From the NCBI GenBank assembly GCA_947507965.1, contig CANNQU010000012.1, positions 1 to 57,912 on the forward strand: a stretch of DNA of 57,912 bases, read 5' to 3'. The notes below the pieces were generated by a model that saw nothing but the letters and a program-made list of their open reading frames with translations, was not told where the DNA came from and searched no databases. Of this stretch, positions 52,433 through 57,912 are shown in pieces; within the stretch, counting starts at the first letter, position 1; each line of letters starts with the position of its first letter. The position numbers and the translations under genes are program-made. Origin of the DNA: Bacteroidota bacterium. Its GTDB lineage: Bacteria > Bacteroidota > Bacteroidia > UKL13-3.

Positions 52433-53734
52433 ATGAAAAACTCGTTGTCGAAAAATGTTTTGTCGGTTATATTAGGTGGTGGAGCCGGCTCTCGTTTATA
52501 TCCGTTAACACAAACACGTAGCAAGCCGGCAGTGCCCATCGCTGGGCAATATCGATTGGTCGATATCCCCATTTCCAATTGTATTAATTCGGAAATTGGA
52601 AGAATGTTTGTGTTAACACAATTTAATTCGGCTTCGCTAAATAAACATATTAAAAACACCTATCATTTTAGCGTTTTTAGCAGTGCTTTTGTCGATATCA
52701 TTGCCGCCGAACAAACCCCTGACAGTCAATCTTGGTTTCAAGGCACGGCCGATGCCGTACGGCAATCGTTAAAGCATTTCCGCCAGCATGATTTTAAATA
52801 TCTGCTCATCCTTTCCGGCGATCAACTGTATCAAATGGATTTGAATGAGTTTCTCGAAAATCACATCAAGAATAATGCCGATATCTCTATTGCAACCACC
52901 CCGGTAAACGCAACCGATGCGCCCGATTTTGGTATCATGAAAAAAGGAGAAGATGGTTTTATTCATTCCTTTGTTGAAAAGCCCGCTTCGCACGAACTCG
53001 ACCAATGGCAGAGTGATACAGGGAGTGAAATGCAGGCTCAGGGTAAAAATTATTTGGCCAGTATGGGTATTTATATTTTCAATAAAAAAGTATTGTATGA
53101 TTTACTTCTGAAAGATTGTGCCGATAGTACCGACTTTGGAAAGGAAATAATCCCCTATTCTATTAACAAATTAAATGTATTGAGTTATCAATACAATGGC
53201 TATTGGACCGATATCGGAAATCTTTCTTCCTTCTTCGAAGCGAATCTATCGTTAACCGATGAAGTTCCTGCCTTTAATTTGTTTGATGGCGATAATCCTA
53301 TTTATACCCGGGCAAGGATGCTCCCTTCTTCGAAAATTGATGGAACGCAGATTGATCGTTCGATGATTGCCGACGGCTCGATTGTTCATGCTTCTAAAAT
53401 CGAACATTCGATTGTTGGCTTGCGTACCCGCATCGGAAGAGGAACGGTTATCAACAGAAGTTATATCATGGGTAACGATTATTTCGAAACCATTGAGGAT
53501 ATTGAAAAGAATGTAAAAGGCGCCATCCCTATTTTGGGCATAGGCGAGCAATGTTATATTAAAAACGCCATTATTGATAAAAATTGCCGAATTGGTAATC
53601 ATGTTCAAATTATTGGTGCTGATAATTTACCCGATCAGGATACCGAATTGTTCACTGTTAAAAATGGTATTGTTGCCATTAAAAAAGGTGCGGTACTTCC
53701 CGATGGGTTTACGATTGGAGTTCATCCGGTATAG
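52433..53734 (+). CDS. glgC: Glucose-1-phosphate adenylyltransferase
   Basis: Makes ADP-glucose from glucose 1-phosphate and ATP, the committed step of glycogen synthesis. The 433 residues have the nucleotidyltransferase signature ILGGGAGSRLYPLTQTRSKPAVPIAGQYRLVDIPISNC near residue 10-45, the GTADAVRQ and ILSGDQLYQMD substrate motifs, the IEKP-equivalent FVEKPASHELD, and a C-terminal left-handed beta-helix with hexapeptide repeats (about 310-420; IDGTQIDRSMIADGSIVHASKIEHSIVGLRTRIGRGTVI). It is coupled to glgA. Allosteric control by glycolytic intermediates is expected for the family. Confidence 0.95.
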   Translation: MKNSLSKNVLSVILGGGAGSRLYPLTQTRSKPAVPIAGQYRLVDIPISNCINSEIGRMFVLTQFNSASLNKHIKNTYHFSVFSSAFVDIIAAEQTPDSQSWFQGTADAVRQSLKHFRQHDFKYLLILSGDQLYQMDLNEFLENHIKNNADISIATTPVNATDAPDFGIMKKGEDGFIHSFVEKPASHELDQWQSDTGSEMQAQGKNYLASMGIYIFNKKVLYDLLLKDCADSTDFGKEIIPYSINKLNVLSYQYNGYWTDIGNLSSFFEANLSLTDEVPAFNLFDGDNPIYTRARMLPSSKIDGTQIDRSMIADGSIVHASKIEHSIVGLRTRIGRGTVINRSYIMGNDYFETIEDIEKNVKGAIPILGIGEQCYIKNAIIDKNCRIGNHVQIIGADNLPDQDTELFTVKNGIVAIKKGAVLPDGFTIGVHPV

Positions 53735-53826
53735 TACAACGCAGCCGACCCAATTTAGTATCTTTCTAAACTGATTACGGGATGAATATGTTTGTGGGAT
53801 TCGATAGGTCGTATAGTAAAAAGCAT

Positions 53827-53834
53827 TACCTTTG
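53827..53834 (+). promoter_or_regulatory. Possible -7 box of the pnt operon
   Basis: TACCTTTG matches TAnnTTTG, 26 bases before the pntA start. No suitably spaced TTTG element was found. Confidence 0.35.
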
Positions 53835-53860
53835 CAAAAAAATAAACACCATTTCAATCG

Positions 53861-54964
53861 ATGAAAATTGGAACCATTAAAGAATCGAAAAACAAAGAGA
53901 ACCGTGTCGCCTTGTCGCCCGACGTAGTAAAAAACTTCATCAAGCAAGGGTTTGAATGTGTGATTGAAAAAGGGGCAGGTTTAAACTCTTATTTTACCGA
54001 TGAGTCGTATAAAAATGCCGGTGCTGAGATATTAAACTCAGCCTCCGAAGTATGTAATGCTTGCGACGTTATCGTAAAAGTAAATGCCCCAAGCTACGAC
54101 GAGATTGAGAAATTAAAAGAGGGGAGCATTTTGGTCTCTCTGCTTTACCATCTCACCAACCCGGCTCTTATTGCGGCGTTGAATGCAAAGAAAATAAGTG
54201 TTTTCAGTACCGATGCCATGCCCCGGATAAGTAGAGCGCAAAGTATGGACGTGCTTAGCTCCCAAAGTAATTTGGCGGGTTACAAAGCGGTGATCCTCGC
54301 TGCCGATCATGCTCCTAAAATTTTCCCTATGCTGATGACGGCTGCTGGCACCATTACCCCGGCTCGGGTGGTAATTTTTGGTGCAGGGGTGGCTGGCTTG
54401 CAAGCCATTGGCACAGCCAAACGCCTGGGTGCCGTGGTGGAAGTAACCGATATTCGCTCGGAAACAAAAGAACAAGTGGAGTCGTTGGGTGGAAAGTTTA
54501 TCTCCTTCGATATCGGCGAAGTGAAAACAGAAGGAGGCTATGTGAAGGAAGCCGGTGAGGAGGTGTTAAAACGCCAGCGTGAAATATTGAAAAAGCATTT
54601 GGCTACCGCCGATTGTGTGATTACTACCGCTTTGATTCCTGGAAGAAAAGCGCCTGTTTTAATTACCGAAGAGATGGTGAATGTGATGAAATACGGAAGC
54701 TTAATAGTAGATATGGCGGTGGAGCAAGGTGGCAATTGTGAGTTGAGTAAGCCGGATGAAATTATTGAACGTAACGGGGTGAAAATTATTGGACTTACCA
54801 ATTTGCCAGGAATGCTGCCTCAAAATGCCAGCGAAGGATATGCGAAAAATATTTATAATTTCCTTACTCATCTGGCTACCAAAGACGGGATGAAGTGGGA
54901 GCTGGAAGAAGAAATTACAAAAGGAACCTTGATATGCAATAAAGGCGAGGTTTTGAGGTCGTAA
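53861..54964 (+). CDS. pntAA: NAD(P) transhydrogenase subunit alpha, part 1 (NAD-binding)
   Basis: The soluble NAD(H)-binding domain I of proton-translocating transhydrogenase. The 367 residues begin MKIGTIKESKNKENRVALSPDVVKNFIKQGF, typical of alanine-dehydrogenase/PntA fold proteins, with the Rossmann GAGVAGLQAIGTAKRLGAVVEVTDIR segment near 175-205 and DMAVEQGGNCELSKP near 290. In this phylum the alpha subunit is split into two genes, and the membrane part follows after 84 bases. The complex makes NADPH using the proton gradient. Confidence 0.95.
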   Translation: MKIGTIKESKNKENRVALSPDVVKNFIKQGFECVIEKGAGLNSYFTDESYKNAGAEILNSASEVCNACDVIVKVNAPSYDEIEKLKEGSILVSLLYHLTNPALIAALNAKKISVFSTDAMPRISRAQSMDVLSSQSNLAGYKAVILAADHAPKIFPMLMTAAGTITPARVVIFGAGVAGLQAIGTAKRLGAVVEVTDIRSETKEQVESLGGKFISFDIGEVKTEGGYVKEAGEEVLKRQREILKKHLATADCVITTALIPGRKAPVLITEEMVNVMKYGSLIVDMAVEQGGNCELSKPDEIIERNGVKIIGLTNLPGMLPQNASEGYAKNIYNFLTHLATKDGMKWELEEEITKGTLICNKGEVLRS

Positions 54965-55048
54965 GGTGAACGAGAGAAATAGAAGTGGTTAAACATAGGG
55001 CTTAAATATTATATATAAGTATCGAAATAAGTAAATTTAAAGAATATC

Positions 55049-55360
55049 ATGGAACAAGTTTTAGAATTTATAAGTGTCAATAAGGAAATGTTTTACCTTG
55101 TGGCGTTGATGATTTTTTTGGGAATCGAACTCATCGAAAAGGTACCATCGGTGTTGCACACTCCTTTAATGAGTGGAGCCAATGCAATACACGGGGTGGT
55201 TATTATCGGAGCGATTATTATTTTGGGGGAAGCTACGGATACGGTGTCGAAAATATTAGGTTTTATCGCCGTCGTATTAGGTACCTTGAACGTCGTTGGT
55301 GGCTTTGTGGTAACCGATCGTATGTTAGACATGTTTAAGAAAAAGAAGAAACAAAATTAA
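55049..55360 (+). CDS. pntAB: NAD(P) transhydrogenase subunit alpha, part 2 (membrane)
   Basis: The membrane segment of the alpha subunit as its own gene of 103 residues. Hydrophobic helices lie near 16-28 (MFYLVALMIFLGIEL), 46-61 (AIHGVVIIGAIIILGEA) and 68-85 (VSKILGFIAVVLGTLNVVGGFVV), followed by TDRMLDMFKKKKKQ. FVVTDRMLDMFK is the conserved end of the family. It sits between pntAA and pntB with gaps of 84 and 59 bases. Confidence 0.93.
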   Translation: MEQVLEFISVNKEMFYLVALMIFLGIELIEKVPSVLHTPLMSGANAIHGVVIIGAIIILGEATDTVSKILGFIAVVLGTLNVVGGFVVTDRMLDMFKKKKKQN

Positions 55361-55419
55361 GATTTTTACGCGCTGTTGTAAGCATCCATTACTATTTATC
55401 ATTAACGAAAAATTAAAAA

Positions 55420-56844
55420 ATGTCACACTATATTTTAGATATAATTTATATCATCGGAGCCTTAAGTTTTATTTTTGGAATTAAACTTCTTGGGAAGCCG
55501 GAGAGTGCTAAAAGAGGTAATTTTATTGCCGCTATTGGAATGACCATTTCCATTATTGGAACTATTTTTTTATTCAATTCAGGCTCAGCGGAAACGATCG
55601 TCCACCTGCAGAATGTGCCTTTAATTTTTACGGCTATTCTCATTGGTACCATCATCGGTACCATTATGGCGAAGCGTGTGCAGATGACGCAGATGCCACA
55701 AATGGTTTCTTTTTTTAATGGTATGGGTGGTGCCTGCGCTGCATTAATATCATTGGTCGAATACCATCATGTGAGTACTTTACCAGTAGTCGATGGAATT
55801 CCTGCCATGGAAACGGGCAAAGCCATCGTCATTTATTTAGGTTTAATCATAGGCTCTATTTCCTTTGCCGGAAGTATGCTGGCGTACTTAAAATTAGATG
55901 AAAAAATAAAAGATAAAGTATTGCCTTTTCAACAAGTGATTAATGTAGGGCTGATGGCTGTAATTTTAGGCATTGCAGCATGTAGTATTTTTGGATGGTT
56001 TGTGATACCCAATGCGCTGTATTTATTGCTTGCTATATCGCTTATGTATGGGGTGCTTTTTGTAATGCCCATTGGTGGTGCCGATATGCCGGTGGTCATT
56101 TCTTTATTGAACTCTTTTACTGGCGTGGCGGCTGCATTTGGTGGTTTTTTATATGATAATAAAGTCATGCTCTTCGGTGGTATCCTGGTAGGAAGTGCCG
56201 GAACACTTTTAACCGTGCTCATGTGCAAAGCCATGAATCGCTCCTTGCTTAACGTATTGATAGGGAATTTTGGTGGTGGTGCAAATAAAGGCGAAGCGCG
56301 TGCCATTACGGGAAATATCAAAGAAATAACGAAAACCGATGCGGCCTCACTGATGAAATATAGTAAAAAGGTAGTTATTGTACCGGGTTATGGTTTAGCG
56401 GTAGCTCAAGCCCAGCATATTTGTCATGAACTCGAGCAACAGTTGGAGGCGAATGATGTGGAGGTGAAATATGCTATTCACCCGGTAGCGGGCCGAATGC
56501 CGGGACACATGAATGTGCTGCTTGCTGAAAGTAATGTGGCGTATGAAAAATTAATGGAGATGGACGAAATAAATCCTGAGTTTAAAACCACCGATGTGGT
56601 GCTTGTGGTAGGTGCTAATGATGTTGTTAATCCGGCAGCTAAAAATGATCCGGCATCGCCAATCTATGGTATGCCTATTTTAAATGTGGAAGAGGCGGCT
56701 ACTGTCATTGTGATGAAACGGAGTATGAAAGCCGGTTATGCAGGTATCGAGAATGAGTTGTTTTATAACGACAAAACAAGAATGCTCTTTGGCGATGCGA
56801 AAAAGTCACTCACTGAGCTGGTTGCCGAGTTGAAGAATGTTTAA
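55420..56844 (+). CDS. pntB: NAD(P) transhydrogenase subunit beta
   Basis: Membrane and NADP-binding subunit of 474 residues. Eight or nine membrane helices occupy the first 270 residues, with MPQMVSFFNGMGGACAALISLVEYH containing the conserved glycine-rich proton-path helix. The NADP domain III (about 300-474) includes VIVPGYGLAVAQAQH, VKYAIHPVAGRMPGHMNVLLAESNV, VLVVGANDVVNPAA and a closing MFFNDKTRMLFGDAK-like segment (here NELFYNDKTRMLFGDAK). It completes the pnt operon. Downstream is the repeat array. Confidence 0.96.
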   Translation: MSHYILDIIYIIGALSFIFGIKLLGKPESAKRGNFIAAIGMTISIIGTIFLFNSGSAETIVHLQNVPLIFTAILIGTIIGTIMAKRVQMTQMPQMVSFFNGMGGACAALISLVEYHHVSTLPVVDGIPAMETGKAIVIYLGLIIGSISFAGSMLAYLKLDEKIKDKVLPFQQVINVGLMAVILGIAACSIFGWFVIPNALYLLLAISLMYGVLFVMPIGGADMPVVISLLNSFTGVAAAFGGFLYDNKVMLFGGILVGSAGTLLTVLMCKAMNRSLLNVLIGNFGGGANKGEARAITGNIKEITKTDAASLMKYSKKVVIVPGYGLAVAQAQHICHELEQQLEANDVEVKYAIHPVAGRMPGHMNVLLAESNVAYEKLMEMDEINPEFKTTDVVLVVGANDVVNPAAKNDPASPIYGMPILNVEEAATVIVMKRSMKAGYAGIENELFYNDKTRMLFGDAKKSLTELVAELKNV

Positions 56845-56870
56845 GGAAAAGCGGTTTGTGATGTCGTAAA

Positions 56871-57313
56871 AACAGGGTCAATACCTCCATTTTTCCGTCG
56901 CTTCATGAATATGTTGATGGCACCAGATGAACGGCATTTATAGGCTTTTTTTTGAGATCCTTCCTTCGTCAGGATGACAATACAACAGGGTCAATACCTC
57001 CATTTTTCCGTCGCTTCATGAGTATGTTGATGGTACCAGATGAACGGCATTTATAGGCTTTTTTTTGAGATCCTTCCTTCGTCAGGATGACAATACAACA
57101 GCGTCAATGCATCCGGTTTTCCGTCGCTTCATGAGGGTGTTAATGGTTGCTGATGAGCGGTGTTTTTTCGAGATCCTTCCTGCGTCTGGATGACAATACA
57201 ACAGCGTCAATGCATCCGGTTTTCCGTCGCTTCATGAGGGTGTTAATGGTTGCTGATGAGCGGTGTTTTTTCGTGTTGGTTTTGAGATCCTTCCTTCGTC
57301 TGGATGACAATAC
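56871..57313 (+). repeat. Tandem array of roughly 113-bp repeats
   Basis: Four units begin with AACAGGG or AACAGCG at 56871, 56984, 57097 and 57200, giving periods of 113, 113, 103 and 114. Units 1-2 (type A) share GTCAATACCTCC...; units 3-4 (type B) share GTCAATGCATCC... Every unit ends with the same core, starting GAGATCCTTCC and ending GATGACAATAC, whose ATCCT/AGGAT arms can pair. The gene-free stretch 56845-57380 is essentially this array. Confidence 0.9.
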
Positions 57314-57380
57314 AACACCGATTATTAATGAGAATATACGAATGAATGATGGGACAGAGAAATTTGAGTAGTTGATCCCA

Positions 57381-57788
57381 TTGTATTGTCATCCTGACGA
57401 AGGAAGGATCTCTTGTATTTCATCATTGAAAAACTTCCATTCTGGATTAAAAGCAGCGATAAGAGTTTCTTTGTTCTTTCTTGACCAGCCTTTAAGAACC
57501 TTTTCTCTATATATTGCCCTGTTGATGTATCTGAATTGTTCCCAATATACAAGATAATAGGCGTTATACTTTCCGGTAAAGTGCTTCTTTGTTGTTTTCG
57601 CATCTTGTTCATGTTCAAGTAAGCGTCTGTTGAGATTATTTGTTACGCCTATATACAACACGCTTTTTGTTTTATTGGTTGTAATGTACACATAGAAAGT
57701 CTGAATGCCTCCTGCAAGTTTCATACTGTTTTTTTTACAAATATAATAAAGGAATTGAGATCCTTCCTTTGTCAGGATGACAATACAA
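57381..57788. mobile_element. GIY-YIG gene bracketed by inverted repeat cores
   Basis: A 32-bp copy of the array core lies at 57381-57412 in inverse orientation. A forward copy lies at 57757-57788 with one mismatch in 32. The outer ends read TTGTATTGTC and GACAATACAA. The gene between them runs on the minus strand. This 408-bp layout looks like a small inverted-repeat-bounded element, but target-site duplications are masked by the surrounding array. Confidence 0.5.
57389..57724 (-). CDS. GIY-YIG endonuclease-family protein
   Basis: A 111-residue single-domain GIY-YIG nuclease of the small UvrC/SLX1-like family common in Bacteroidota. The signature is split between FYVYIT (Tyr11, Tyr13) and YIGVTNN (Tyr24-Ile-Gly), followed by LNRRLLEHEQ, with the metal-binding Glu expected in the later NRAIYREKVLKG helix. 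Length is normal. The last seven residues (EILPSSG) and the stop are encoded inside the inverted copy of the surrounding repeat core. It is predicted to cleave DNA; no target is known. It sits alone within the repeat array. Confidence 0.88.
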   Translation of the reverse strand: MKLAGGIQTFYVYITTNKTKSVLYIGVTNNLNRRLLEHEQDAKTTKKHFTGKYNAYYLVYWEQFRYINRAIYREKVLKGWSRKNKETLIAAFNPEWKFFNDEIQEILPSSG

Positions 57789-57912
57789 CAGGGTCAATAC
57801 CTCCATTTTTCCGTCGCTTCATGAATATGTTGATGGCACCAGATGAACGGCATTTATAGGCTTTTTTTTGAGATCCTTCCTTCGTCGGGATGACGATACA
57901 ACAGGGTCAATA
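57787..57912 (+). repeat. Continuation of the repeat array at the window edge
   Basis: A type A unit begins AACAGGG at 57787 and a further unit begins at 57900, giving a period of 113. The array runs past the end of the window, so its full length is unknown. Its core here reads GTCGGGATGACGATAC with two base changes from the other copies. Confidence 0.9.

Noticed and set aside
56871-57912. CRISPR or phage attachment array in the 113-bp repeats
   Set aside because: The units are direct tandem copies with homologous, not unique, interiors. No integrase or tRNA was found nearby.

Overview
The window is a chromosomal segment of a Bacteroidota bacterium, most likely from the Chitinophagia/Sphingobacteriia/Cytophagia side of the phylum. 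The evidence is type IX secretion sorting domains of both the A type (short beta-sandwich) and B type (gliding-motility CHU_C), many PKD repeats, OmpA proteins with thrombospondin type 3 repeats, TAnnTTTG-type -7 promoter boxes, a B12-dependent ribonucleotide reductase, and a three-gene proton-translocating transhydrogenase. I saw no rRNA, tRNA or CRISPR array.

Layout. 1-9 kb: end of a methyltransferase, then nrdJ, a secreted M1 aminopeptidase, pnp and rpsO, all on the minus strand. 9-13 kb: a plus-strand group with an unusual epimerase-CBS fusion, DAHP synthase, a KdsC-like phosphatase and a 2-oxoacid dehydrogenase E2. 13-21 kb: a large outer-membrane protein facing a nine-PKD adhesin, then aspartate kinase. 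21-25 kb: an OmpA protein, an SDR protein, and a small accessory island in which a DUF433/DUF5615 toxin-antitoxin pair and a small membrane ORF lie beside two attC-like folded repeats. 25-32 kb: prolyl oligopeptidase, a lone CoA-transferase subunit A, a glycosyltransferase, then a plus-strand run including 3-hydroxyacyl-CoA dehydrogenase, phosphoheptose isomerase and a YraN nuclease-fold protein. 32-43 kb: a 1925-residue secreted adhesin, a luciferase-like oxidoreductase, a RAYT transposase with a repeat-filled insertion, and an OmpA/TSP3 protein. 43-48 kb: class III aminotransferase and an ECF sigma / anti-sigma-like / Spy-like operon beside a lone C-terminal transketolase half. 48-57 kb: topA, glgA-glgC, pntAA-pntAB-pntB. 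57 kb to the end: a roughly 113-bp tandem repeat array containing a small GIY-YIG nuclease gene bracketed by inverted copies of the repeat core.

How genes work together. Most of the window is housekeeping: RNA turnover and translation (pnp, rpsO), deoxynucleotide supply (nrdJ), glycogen synthesis (glgA, glgC), NADPH supply (pnt) and supercoiling (topA). The more unusual parts are four. First, the epimerase-CBS/DAHP synthase/KdsC-like set mirrors the KdsD-KdsA-KdsC logic of Kdo synthesis but uses different enzyme families. Second, the toxin-antitoxin pair looks like an integron-type cassette. Third, the RAYT gene carries its own palindrome and 21-bp tandem repeats in frame. Fourth, the GIY-YIG gene has its last codons and stop supplied by the repeat family that surrounds it. 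The last two are both small nuclease genes physically built into repeats.
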